DNA of 5,412 bases, from the NCBI GenBank assembly GCA_016741945.1, contig JACVCQ010000207.1:1-5412 (forward strand), given 5' to 3'. Positions 1-5,412 of the stretch are shown here, one piece after another. The position numbers and the translations under genes are program-made. The notes under the pieces were generated by a model. The model had not been told where the DNA came from. It saw nothing but the letters and a program-made list of their open reading frames with translations, and did no database searches. The stretch comes from Chitinophagaceae bacterium (GTDB lineage Bacteria; Bacteroidota; Bacteroidia; Chitinophagales; Chitinophagaceae). How positions within the stretch are numbered: position 1 is the stretch's first letter; every line of letters starts with the position of its first letter.

Positions 1-634
1 CCTCTAATACAATAATGGACGAGGGATGAGTAACTTTATAAATGTGTGCAAAGGGAAGTGCATCCCACCCAAATTGTTTATGAATCACTTTTTTATAATA
101 ACGGTTGGATACAAATACAAGGTTTCTGCCAAGTATCTGTGGACTAAAATCGCTTTGCGGTGAATTGATTTTTAAAAAGCCGAGTGAATAGTCGAGAGAA
201 TCGATGAAGAATTGCGCTCGGTTTTGTAATCCAATGTATTTATGCTGATAAATAGGATTGGATGGAAAACGTTTTGCCAATTCAGCAAATGCAGCAATGG
301 CTTCTTCATATTTTTTTTTATTGGCCAGCAATTCTGCTCTTCGATGCATGATTTTTTCATCGTTTGGATAACGCTGATACAACTGATCAAAACTGTGATA
401 AGCCGAATCATACTCTTTTATCTGATAATAAGATTCAGCTAGTCTATGTAATACCAGTGAATCAGGACTTACATAGCGTGCTGCTGCATTATAAAATGCG
501 ATGGCATAGGAATAGCGTTCATCAAGGTATTCTTTATGTGCTCTTTGATTCAACGCTTTGGCTTTGTTTGTTTTTTGGGCAAACAAAGCCACTGTGATAC
601 TAAAAAATGATATGATTAAAGCTATTCTTTTCAT
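1..634 (-). CDS. TPR/PD40 periplasmic protein, probable OmpA-family T9SS accessory (C-terminus cut off)
   Basis: I translated this frame by hand: it opens at an ATG at 634-632 and stays open for 211 codons to the left edge, so the C-terminus is missing. Residues 1-19 form a Sec signal peptide (MKR, hydrophobic core, then LFA|Q). No cysteine follows, so this is not a lipobox. Residues about 25-126 look like three TPR-like helical repeats, with AIAFYNAA, YDSAYHSFDQLYQRYP and YEEAIAAFAELAKRFP as repeat-type helices. Residues 161-178 (SDFSPQILGRNLVFVSNR) match the opening PD40 strand pattern of Bacteroidota OmpA-family proteins, followed by GWDALPFAHIYKV, which resembles the WxxxPFxxLY segment of the same group. 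Such proteins usually continue with more PD40 blades and a C-terminal peptidoglycan-binding OmpA domain; that part is not visible. The gene starts 16 bases after the PorP/SprF stop with no clear Shine-Dalgarno, suggesting one transcript. By inference it anchors or supports the outer-membrane export complex. A plain TPR/PD40 protein without OmpA domain is the alternative. Confidence 0.85.
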   Translation of the reverse strand, partial: MKRIALIISFFSITVALFAQKTNKAKALNQRAHKEYLDERYSYAIAFYNAAARYVSPDSLVLHRLAESYYQIKEYDSAYHSFDQLYQRYPNDEKIMHRRAELLANKKKYEEAIAAFAELAKRFPSNPIYQHKYIGLQNRAQFFIDSLDYSLGFLKINSPQSDFSPQILGRNLVFVSNRYYKKVIHKQFGWDALPFAHIYKVTHPSSIIVLE

Positions 635-650
635 TCAACAATTATTAAAA

Positions 651-1610
651 TCAGAAATACCTGGGTGAAGCAATTTTTCCATTACCTGAACCAAATTCCA
701 TTCTTAACATGAGTTCATGTGTACCCCTGTTATAGACGCCCAAATTAGAAAATGTATGATCATATGCATATCCAAAGCGCAGTTGCGGATTCATTTGCCA
801 TTCTAACATACCTACCATCGCATCTCCGGTTCGATAAGAAAATCCGAAAGCAATGGTATTTTGAATCCATAAATTACTGTTGAGGTCGAATTGTACCGGC
901 GCACCACTTACTACTTTCATCAGTATGGATGGCTTGAACATAAAATCTTGTCCAAGTTTTAACACCGTACCCGTGGTAACAAAATAGTGCATATCCCGAC
1001 TACCGGATGTTACATCCACAGATGTACCATTGCGAAGTTTGGTCTTCAATAAAGCAGGTACAGAAGCCCCGAAATAGAATTTATCTGAATTGTAATAGAT
1101 TCCCGCTGCTGCTGCAGGTAAAATGCCATTTACATTTTGATAAAATGCGGGATCATTGGGTTGAAAAGTTCTTGCTTCCGTAAAATTAGCCCGATAATTC
1201 AAAGCTCCACCCTGTAAACCTAAACTAAGTGTTCCCGATCCACTCATACGAATACGGAATGCATAAGAGATATTCACACCCGTTGTTCTTTCAATACCCA
1301 GTTTATCGTCATAGAGTTGAACACCTAGTCCAATCCTGTTTTGATTAGTAGACATATCTACCGATATAGAACTGGTTTGAGGAGCACCGGGCATATTCAC
1401 CCATTGGTTTCGGTACAAAGCAGTAGCACTCACCACACCCCTACTACCTGCATAAGCCGGGTTAATATTCATCATGTTGAACATGTATTGTGAATACATG
1501 GGCTGCTGTTGTGCATGGGTTTGTTCGGGTACAAGCATCCAGCAAAGTCCTACAAATGCACTCAGCAGGTAACTTTTTTTGATGGCTGAAAAAATATCTA
1601 TTCGCTTCAT
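651..1610 (-). CDS. PorP/SprF family type IX secretion outer-membrane protein
   Basis: This is a complete 319-residue protein, normal length for the family. Residues 1-33 are a Sec signal peptide with a rather long charged n-region (MKRIDIFSAIKKS) and likely cleavage at THA|QQQ. The mature N-terminus carries the family signature: PMYSQYMFN at 37-45, NPAYAGS at 50-56, then LYRNQWVNMPGAPQT at 65-79. The remainder alternates polar and hydrophobic residues as amphipathic beta-strands, with the family-typical stretches FKPSILMKVVSGAPVQFDLN (225-244) and LRFGYAYDHTFSNLG (277-291). It ends in an aromatic Phe, as outer-membrane barrels often do. SprF of Flavobacterium johnsoniae is needed for secretion of the adhesin SprB, and relatives are often encoded beside proteins with type B sorting domains. 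Here the gene starts 8 bases after such a protein's stop, so it is probably its dedicated export or anchoring partner. The start is fixed by the signal peptide. The upstream bases overlapping the previous stop contain AAAAAGG, which may help initiation. The symbol is left empty because orthology to SprF or PorP cannot be decided here. Confidence 0.95.
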   Translation of the reverse strand: MKRIDIFSAIKKSYLLSAFVGLCWMLVPEQTHAQQQPMYSQYMFNMMNINPAYAGSRGVVSATALYRNQWVNMPGAPQTSSISVDMSTNQNRIGLGVQLYDDKLGIERTTGVNISYAFRIRMSGSGTLSLGLQGGALNYRANFTEARTFQPNDPAFYQNVNGILPAAAAGIYYNSDKFYFGASVPALLKTKLRNGTSVDVTSGSRDMHYFVTTGTVLKLGQDFMFKPSILMKVVSGAPVQFDLNSNLWIQNTIAFGFSYRTGDAMVGMLEWQMNPQLRFGYAYDHTFSNLGVYNRGTHELMLRMEFGSGNGKIASPRYF

Positions 1611-1618
1611 GTATTCAC

Positions 1619-4600
1619 TTACCTTTTTAATGTTAAATAACCGGAGAATTTCCTTACCGCTCCCGTACCTCGGTCAAGCGCAAGTACAATATAATAGTAA
1701 GTACCATCAGGCAATTCATCACCCAGTATACGATTTGGCTGATTACCTCTTCCACCCCAATTGTTCTGATAGTTTTCGTCTCGGTATACTCTATTACCCC
1801 ATCTGTTAAAGATTTCAAGACTAATATTGGTATTGAATGGACGTGTAATAACGAAATTATCGTTCGTACCATCTCTATTAGGCGAGAATCCGGAAGGAAT
1901 AAATATATCTACGATAGGAATCACAAATTTAGTAGGTATCCTTCCTGTTCCGGTTCCGAATGGATCTGTAGAGATGACTCCTACATTACCAAATGGAGAC
2001 ACTGCATTCACTCTAGCGGTGTTATTCAGCGTACCGGAGAAACCATTCGGTACTATTCGCACCATGATTTCTACTGAATCTGTTTTCAGTCCGGGTAGTT
2101 TACTGCTATTGGCCAATAGCTCAATTTGTGTTCTTCCATCATACAAATTATTGGCAATTAAATTACCCGATGCTTTGATCGACACCACATTGAAGCTAAC
2201 CGAATTCGGGAATACTGTGGTAAGGTCATCGGTAAGTCTGATACTATCTAATAATTCAGGACGCAGGTTTTTTGTATAGAATGTGAATCCAAATAAGAAA
2301 GAGCCATCTTCTTGTAACTGCACAGGCTTGGTCAATACTTTTTCAATATCTACCACTTGTGTAGGTGCCAGCATGGTTACAGTATAAGGAATGCGATCAC
2401 TTTCTACGCCATTGATCACCTGACTTACATAATAGGTATACACTCCAATGACACCGGGTAATACTGGCGCACCAACATTGGTACCACCGGTTTGAGTTGT
2501 ATAGAATCTTAATGTACCACCACCGGTTGCCTGCACTTGTACACCACTGTTCGGCGGATTACCCGGTGAACCGATAATATAAATGGCATTTCTGGTGATA
2601 GGCACAGGAAGTTTGATGGTAACCGTAAATTTCACACGCACACTTTCTAGCCCCCATACCGGATCTTTTTGTGTAACCCAGTAAGTATAAACACCCGGAG
2701 TGGTTGGGAATACCGGTGCAACAGTTCCATTGGTAGATGTACTATCTGTATACCATACAATATTATTGTTCGCACTTTTCTCAGTCTGCAAAGAAGGTGT
2801 ACCCGGTAAACCAGGTGTACCAAAAATATATACTGAATCTTTCACCATAGGAGGTGGTGGCAGGATAAAGACGGTATCCACTGCCGGACAATTATTATTA
2901 TCCGTTATGTTTAACCAGTACTTACCGGCATTCACAACCGTTAAAGTATTGCTGGTACCACCTGTAGACCATAAGTAAGTTTTAGCGGTAGATGCAGTTA
3001 CACTATAATTGCCATTAAACGGAATAACTTTAGTACCTGCCGGTGAGAATACCGGTTTATCAACTTTGTGAATCGTGATTTTAACACTATTACTATATGC
3101 TTCCAAACTTCCGGATATCACCCTTCTGCGGAACCATGTTGTATTATTCAAGGTACCAGTGACATACAAGGTATCTGTTGCATTGGCAATATCAGTAAAG
3201 CTTACATTATTTGCCGACTGCTGCCACTGATATTCATAAGGATAATAGCCACCTGTTACGGCTCCTTTCGGAATCAGTTTCAGATTCGTTACTGAATTAC
3301 AGAATGCAGTATCTGTGAGTAATACAGTTTCTGTAATATCTTTTGGCGTACCGATAGGTGGTGTTACCAATGGGGGCACATTTACATTGATGGCAATCGT
3401 AGTAATGAGTTTTTCATTGGGTTTCTTATCACCATCTGTATCTGGGTTAACACCATCGTTCGACAAATCACTTACTGTTCCATTCACTTCCACTGAAAAA
3501 CCGGTAGCCGTAGCCTGCAGTTTATAAATGGCATTGGGCACATTGGGTTTAATATTGATGGTAATTTCTACTGTACCTGTTGCTTTCACACCCAATAAAC
3601 TATTGGCACCAATCAATAGATTCAGATCTGTTTTGCCATTGAAAGCAGGATTGGCAGCAATGGTTCCTGTTGTAACCGGAGCAGATACAATACTGAATGT
3701 AGCCGGAGTTCCGATATTACTCAATAGGTTATGGATGAGCATCACATTTTGCAGATTCACATCTCCGTAGTTGGTTAACACGTAAGACAGCTTCACATTA
3801 TAACTACCATCTCCTTGTGCCACTAATGGACCGGCTTTCAGAGCAAGGCCAATGGATGGATTCGGGAACACCGTAATCACCGATGGTACCGGTGTACCTT
3901 TTTTGGTAATCTCCGGATGTTGTGTTTCATCCTGGTTATCATTCGAAACACTATTGGCTTTCGCAGTACCAAACTGAGTAAATCCGGTACCCACCGTTGT
4001 TACCTGGGCAATAAAAGGTTCAAAATAACCATTGGGTTTGATACGAAGGAATATCTGCACATTACCTTCTACGTTAATCGGTAACTCTGAAATACCTGCA
4101 AACAAATTATTGCCGGCTTCATTGGTAACAGTATAATAAGCAAGTTCATTCTCTTCCGATGCTTCGTTTTGTTGTTCAGTCCTAATGGAATAGCTGATAT
4201 TTCGTTCTAACTTCTGTTGGATCTGTTCAGCCAATTGATTCATTTGTTCATCAGACATGATTCCATTGAATCCTGTTTGTGTTTGCGGATGATTCCAATT
4301 CATTAGATCTGTTCCGCCAATAACGTTATCAGACTGTATGGATTTAGGTTTATAATAAGCAAACAGATTAGTATTGCTTCTACCATTATAGTTTTGATTT
4401 TGCCTTACAGTAGTACCGCTTACTTTCACACTGTCTAAGAAAAATTCCACAGGTCTTGGGAATATTTCTTCCAGATTAGCCATAAGTTCCACCTGCTTGA
4501 GGTCTACATCCCCAATATTCTTCACTTTAATATTTAGTCTGGTAGAATACACACTATCTCTAATCAGTTTGGGTGGATCAGCTTTCAGTGTTACTACAAT

Positions 4601-5412
4601 TCTTGGAGCAAGTACAATAATAGTAGTGGTATCACGGATAAAATTATTGTCTCTTCTTGCACCATCTGCTGCTAAAATAGATAGCATGGTGTAGAATGTA
4701 GTCTGCTGAATATTTGGAACCGGTATTACTTGACCACTTTGAATATTTCTAAGCGTGTCATTTTTCGGACTGTTACCTGCTCTATAAATAACCGTAAATG
4801 GTGCTACCCCTTCAGTTGCAGTAAAAGTGAGTGTGGGTGTTTCATGACTGAAAATCGGACCATTCCCTTTGATAGATCCTTGTGGTCCGGTGAAGTTTAC
4901 TTTCACTGTTTTTTGGATTTTCACCCCACTTACAGAACCACAGATATCAATCGTATTGGCCGATGATGTAAGCGTAGAAGAATAGGTACCATTGCCATTA
5001 TCTATAACTGTGGTAAATGTTCCTGTGCCTGAGTTGGTACAAAGGGTTGCAGGCCCACCGCTACAGGTAATCGGCAATCCATTCACATCAATCAACTGAA
5101 TGCCTACATTGATCGGTGTATTATTATCACCCAAAGCAGTAGTAGGTGCGGCACTAATAGTCACTTGCGCATAATCGATGACTTTTACAGTAAAGGACAC
5201 GGTAGATCCTATACAATTTCCGTTTCTGGGTGTCACCGTAATTACACCATTGGTATTGCCTGTACCTACAGTGATACTATTGGTAGTTGAATTACCTGTC
5301 CATCCCGTAGGAACTGTCCACAAATAACTGGTAGCATTGGCAGCAGGGGCTACTGTGTAAATACGTGTACTGTCTCTATTCACTGCACAGTTGCCATTAA
5401 TAGGTCCTACAA
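1619..5412 (-). CDS. Giant multidomain cell-surface adhesin-like protein with type B T9SS sorting domain (N-terminus cut off)
   Basis: The frame is open from the right edge to a TAA at 1621-1619, giving 1263 complete codons (numbered here from the first, at 5410). A GTG at 5383 is internal, because in-frame coding with a PKD-like pattern continues upstream. Modules in order: PKD-like (1-77), invasin/filamin-like Ig (80-173), SprB-like Ig (174-269), DUF11-like D1 with an insertion (270-514), DUF11-like D2 (516-677), Ig-like (689-782), WSTG-type Ig-like (783-850), two tandem Ig-like modules (851-932, 935-1014), DUF11-like D3 (1017-1166), CHU_C sorting domain (1167-1263). No catalytic domain is visible. 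Established knowledge: proteins ending in CHU_C are exported by the T9SS and displayed or released at the surface, and the SprB gliding adhesin is of this type. Inference: an adhesin or surface-filament protein whose export needs the PorP/SprF protein encoded 8 bases downstream. The ligand cannot be read from sequence. Ser/Thr/Asn-rich composition and few cysteines suit an extracellular beta-rich stalk. Confidence 0.93.
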   Translation of the reverse strand, partial: VGPINGNCAVNRDSTRIYTVAPAANATSYLWTVPTGWTGNSTTNSITVGTGNTNGVITVTPRNGNCIGSTVSFTVKVIDYAQVTISAAPTTALGDNNTPINVGIQLIDVNGLPITCSGGPATLCTNSGTGTFTTVIDNGNGTYSSTLTSSANTIDICGSVSGVKIQKTVKVNFTGPQGSIKGNGPIFSHETPTLTFTATEGVAPFTVIYRAGNSPKNDTLRNIQSGQVIPVPNIQQTTFYTMLSILAADGARRDNNFIRDTTTIIVLAPRIVVTLKADPPKLIRDSVYSTRLNIKVKNIGDVDLKQVELMANLEEIFPRPVEFFLDSVKVSGTTVRQNQNYNGRSNTNLFAYYKPKSIQSDNVIGGTDLMNWNHPQTQTGFNGIMSDEQMNQLAEQIQQKLERNISYSIRTEQQNEASEENELAYYTVTNEAGNNLFAGISELPINVEGNVQIFLRIKPNGYFEPFIAQVTTVGTGFTQFGTAKANSVSNDNQDETQHPEITKKGTPVPSVITVFPNPSIGLALKAGPLVAQGDGSYNVKLSYVLTNYGDVNLQNVMLIHNLLSNIGTPATFSIVSAPVTTGTIAANPAFNGKTDLNLLIGANSLLGVKATGTVEITINIKPNVPNAIYKLQATATGFSVEVNGTVSDLSNDGVNPDTDGDKKPNEKLITTIAINVNVPPLVTPPIGTPKDITETVLLTDTAFCNSVTNLKLIPKGAVTGGYYPYEYQWQQSANNVSFTDIANATDTLYVTGTLNNTTWFRRRVISGSLEAYSNSVKITIHKVDKPVFSPAGTKVIPFNGNYSVTASTAKTYLWSTGGTSNTLTVVNAGKYWLNITDNNNCPAVDTVFILPPPPMVKDSVYIFGTPGLPGTPSLQTEKSANNNIVWYTDSTSTNGTVAPVFPTTPGVYTYWVTQKDPVWGLESVRVKFTVTIKLPVPITRNAIYIIGSPGNPPNSGVQVQATGGGTLRFYTTQTGGTNVGAPVLPGVIGVYTYYVSQVINGVESDRIPYTVTMLAPTQVVDIEKVLTKPVQLQEDGSFLFGFTFYTKNLRPELLDSIRLTDDLTTVFPNSVSFNVVSIKASGNLIANNLYDGRTQIELLANSSKLPGLKTDSVEIMVRIVPNGFSGTLNNTARVNAVSPFGNVGVISTDPFGTGTGRIPTKFVIPIVDIFIPSGFSPNRDGTNDNFVITRPFNTNISLEIFNRWGNRVYRDENYQNNWGGRGNQPNRILGDELPDGTYYYIVLALDRGTGAVRKFSGYLTLKR
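1622..1912 (-). other. CHU_C / gliding-motility-associated C-terminal domain (type B T9SS sorting signal)
   Basis: The last 97 residues of the large protein carry the hallmark sequence of this domain: IFIPSGFSPNRDGTNDNF near its start, LEIFNRWGNRVYRD in the middle, LPDGTYYYIV, and the terminal strand FSGYLTLKR, ending one residue after the usual Thr-Leu-Lys. All expected conserved positions (FSPNxDGxND, NRWGxxVY, LPDGTYYY) are present, so the signal looks functional. This domain directs export across the outer membrane by the T9SS. Type B domains, unlike type A, generally go with a PorP/SprF-like partner, which is encoded immediately downstream here. Confidence 0.95.
1913..2362 (-). repeat. 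DUF11-like module D3
   Basis: This is the third copy of a roughly 150-residue beta-sandwich module. The landmarks are RLTDDLTTVFPNSVSFNVVS, then NLIANNLYDGRTQIELL, then VEIMVRIVPNGFSG. They align by eye with D2 (LLSNIGTPATFSIVS, IAANPAFNGKTDLNLL, VEITINIKPN) and with D1. The usual KNxGDxxLxNV strand has become TKNLRPELLDSI, and the acidic loop near the end is reduced to STDPFGTGTG. It sits next to the sorting domain and so is probably the module nearest the outer membrane. Confidence 0.7.
2369..2860 (-). repeat. Tandem pair of Ig-like modules (Ig_7/CHU type)
   Basis: Two adjacent modules of about 80 residues share their layout. The first (2615-2860) opens with SVYIFGTPGLPGTPSLQ, continues to NNIVWYTDSTSTNGTVAP and ends GVYTYWVTQKDPVWGLESVRVKFTVTI. 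The second (2369-2608) opens with AIYIIGSPGNPPNSGVQ, continues to TLRFYTTQTGGTNVGAP and ends GVYTYYVSQVINGVESDR plus a TVTM strand. The YT...GG/NG...AP and GVYTYYVSQ...GxES features are typical of Ig-like repeats in Bacteroidota T9SS cargo. The Pro-Gly-rich opening of each module probably forms a short rigid linker. Confidence 0.75.
2861..3064 (-). other. Ig-like module with WSTG motif
   Basis: This segment of about 68 residues contains YLWSTGGTSNTLTVVNAGKY followed by a WLNITDNNNCP turn. It matches the common Bacteroidota surface-protein pattern Y-x-WSTG-x-T, AG-x-Y, V-T-D-xx-GC, an Ig/PKD-like fold. It holds one of the few cysteines of the visible protein, in the expected last-strand position. 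It is followed by a proline run (LPPPP) that probably acts as a hinge before the tandem Ig pair. Confidence 0.65.
3065..3346 (-). other. Ig-like module with YQWQQS motif
   Basis: The segment shows YPYEYQWQQSANNVSFTDIA, then ATDTLYVTGTLNNTTWFRRR, then SNSVKITIHK. This is the well-known extracellular Ig-like pattern YQWQ-S-x(4)-F/W-x-DI-x-x-AT, with a following strand ending in FRRxVxSG and a final SNxVxITV strand. It has one cysteine near its start (AFCNS). It separates the D1/D2 pair of DUF11-like modules from the downstream Ig block. Confidence 0.7.
3380..3865 (-). repeat. DUF11-like module D2
   Basis: This is the most canonical of the three copies. Its landmarks are LTNYGDVNLQNVMLIHNL, PATFSIVSAPVTTGTIAANP, FNGKTDLNLLIGANSLLGVK, VEITINIKPN, and a closing acidic loop SNDGVNPDTDGDKKPNE at 3413-3463. 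The pattern of a no-gap strand followed by xNxGDxxLxNV is shared with DUF11-type and related surface repeats that stack as rigid stalks. The acidic loop resembles calcium-binding loops (D-x-D-G-D), but metal binding is inference only. Confidence 0.75.
3869..4603 (-). repeat. DUF11-like module D1, interrupted by a large insertion
   Basis: The first copy begins with IVVTLKADPPKLIRDSVYST and shows KVKNIGDVDLKQVELMANL, IFPRPVEFFLDSVKVSGTTV and QNYNGRSNTNLFA. These align with D2 and D3 up to the point where D2 reads TDLNLLIGA. The module resumes with NNLFAGISELPINVEGNVQI and FLRIKPNGYFEPF, matching the VEITINIKPN strand of D2. The end loop SNDNQDETQHPE is the counterpart of the acidic loop of D2. 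At 245 residues it is about 85-90 residues longer than its sisters, all of it explained by the insertion. Confidence 0.72.
4097..4357 (-). other. 87-residue hydrophilic, partly helical insertion within module D1
   Basis: This segment has no counterpart in modules D2 or D3. It is rich in Gln, Glu and Asn and lacks the Thr/Val alternation of the surrounding beta modules. It includes MSDEQMNQLAEQIQQKLERN (4199-4258), which has the spacing of an amphipathic helix, then a strongly acidic stretch RTEQQNEASEENELAYY. It is bordered by two copies of the peptide NLFA, coded by near-identical 12-mers at 4358-4369 and 4097-4108 (10 of 12 bases the same). The reading frame is intact through it. Its function is unknown: a lid, a partner-binding loop or a protease-sensitive segment are all possible. 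Confidence 0.6.
4604..4891 (-). other. SprB-like Ig module
   Basis: The segment of about 96 residues reads SIKGNGPIFSHETPTLTFTA, then VAPFTVIYRAG, then IQQTTFYTMLSILAADGARR and a closing TTTIIVL strand. It follows the frequent Bacteroidota repeat pattern in which a G-x-x-I-x(5)-TLTFT-x-TGxAP(F/W)TV-x-Y strand pair leads to a TT-x-YTL-x-S-V-x-D-x-x-G strand. Such repeats occur many times in SprB-type gliding adhesins and other large T9SS cargo. Only one copy is visible here. Confidence 0.65.
4892..5173 (-). other. Invasin/filamin-like Ig module
   Basis: The segment shows TPINVGIQLIDVNGLPITCS, then GTFTTVIDNGNGTYSSTLTS, ending in a VKIQKTVKVNF strand. The pattern (x-V-x-L-x-D-x-NGxP-x-T, TDNGDGTY-x-x-x-L) is that of bacterial Ig-like domains of the invasin/intimin and filamin-like group, typical of surface stalk proteins. 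Three cysteines lie in it (two in CSGGPATLC and one in DICGS), which could form a disulfide outside the cell. Confidence 0.7.
5180..5412 (-). other. PKD-like Ig module, N-terminal part cut off
   Basis: The visible part includes GPINGNCAVNRDSTRIYTVA, then SYLWTVPTGWTGNSTTNSIT and NTNGVITVTPRNGNCIGS. This is the common Bacteroidota PKD-like pattern in which YTV leads to Y-x-WTVP-x-GW, then SI-x-V-x-VG and G-x-I-x-VTP-x-N-x-CG-S. The pattern begins before the internal GTG at 5383, which is why that codon is not taken as the gene start. Such modules usually occur in tandem, so further copies are likely beyond the right edge. Confidence 0.75.

Noticed and set aside
242..597. Overlapping short plus-strand and minus-strand open frames opposite or within the third gene
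   Set aside because: They lie out of frame with, or antisense to, a frame with a signal peptide and TPR/PD40 motifs that stays open to the left edge. They have no recognizable domains.
635..650. Promoter, terminator or regulatory element between the second and third genes
   Set aside because: Sixteen AT-rich bases are too short to hold any of these, and no hairpin is visible. The 8-base gap at 1611-1618 is likewise only a translational junction.
1574..1580. Seven-A run in the signal-peptide region of the PorP/SprF gene as a phase-variation tract
   Set aside because: Seven is short and expected at this base composition; it codes Lys-Lys in a normal signal-peptide n-region.
3886..3899. Near-palindromic ggtaccggtgtacc
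   Set aside because: It is an imperfect palindrome inside coding sequence. Similar ggtacc/accggt strings recur across the gene from its Gly/Thr/Pro/Val codon use, so it is not a specific site.
4199..4258. Long coiled coil in the D1 insertion
   Set aside because: The helical segment is only about 20 residues with no sustained heptad pattern, so it is called an amphipathic helix only.
1579..4966. Many plus-strand open frames of 65-150 codons antisense to the adhesin and PorP genes
   Set aside because: They are shadows of a long Thr/Val/Asn-rich coding frame. None has a family motif or a plausible start context.
5381..5383. GTG as start of the large protein
   Set aside because: The frame is open upstream with coding content that continues the same module, and no signal peptide follows the GTG.

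Overview
The window reads as one minus-strand operon from a Bacteroidota bacterium that uses the type IX secretion system (T9SS). Transcription runs from right to left. The lineage call rests on protein families restricted or nearly restricted to this phylum: a CHU_C / type B T9SS sorting domain, a PorP/SprF-family outer-membrane protein, and the start of a TPR + PD40 protein of the OmpA-family type. Purine-rich starts without clear Shine-Dalgarno motifs and moderately AT-rich DNA also fit. A Chitinophagaceae-like host is a guess only.

Layout in order of transcription: (1) positions 5412-1619, the 3' part of a giant secreted cell-surface protein. Its beginning lies beyond the right edge, and 1263 codons are visible. 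It is a string of all-beta modules: a PKD-like module, an invasin/filamin-like Ig module, a SprB-like Ig module, two DUF11-like modules (the first carrying an 87-residue hydrophilic insertion), four Ig-like modules (the last two a tandem pair), a third DUF11-like module, and the C-terminal type B sorting domain. (2) positions 1610-651, a complete PorP/SprF-family protein starting 8 bases after the adhesin stop. (3) positions 634-1, starting 16 bases further on, the N-terminal 211 residues of a signal-peptide protein with TPR-like repeats and a first PD40-like motif. It is cut by the left edge.

How they probably work together: the large protein is exported across the inner membrane by Sec, then across the outer membrane by the T9SS, guided by its C-terminal domain. 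The PorP/SprF protein is the likely dedicated outer-membrane partner, as SprF is for SprB in Flavobacterium johnsoniae. The third protein probably links this outer-membrane assembly to peptidoglycan if its missing C-terminus carries an OmpA domain. The small gaps argue for co-transcription and translational coupling.

There is no intergenic stretch longer than 16 bases. I see no RNA gene, mobile element, CRISPR array, terminator or internal promoter. The architecture is a known type. The least ordinary feature is the predicted-helical insertion inside the first DUF11-like module, bordered by a short direct repeat.
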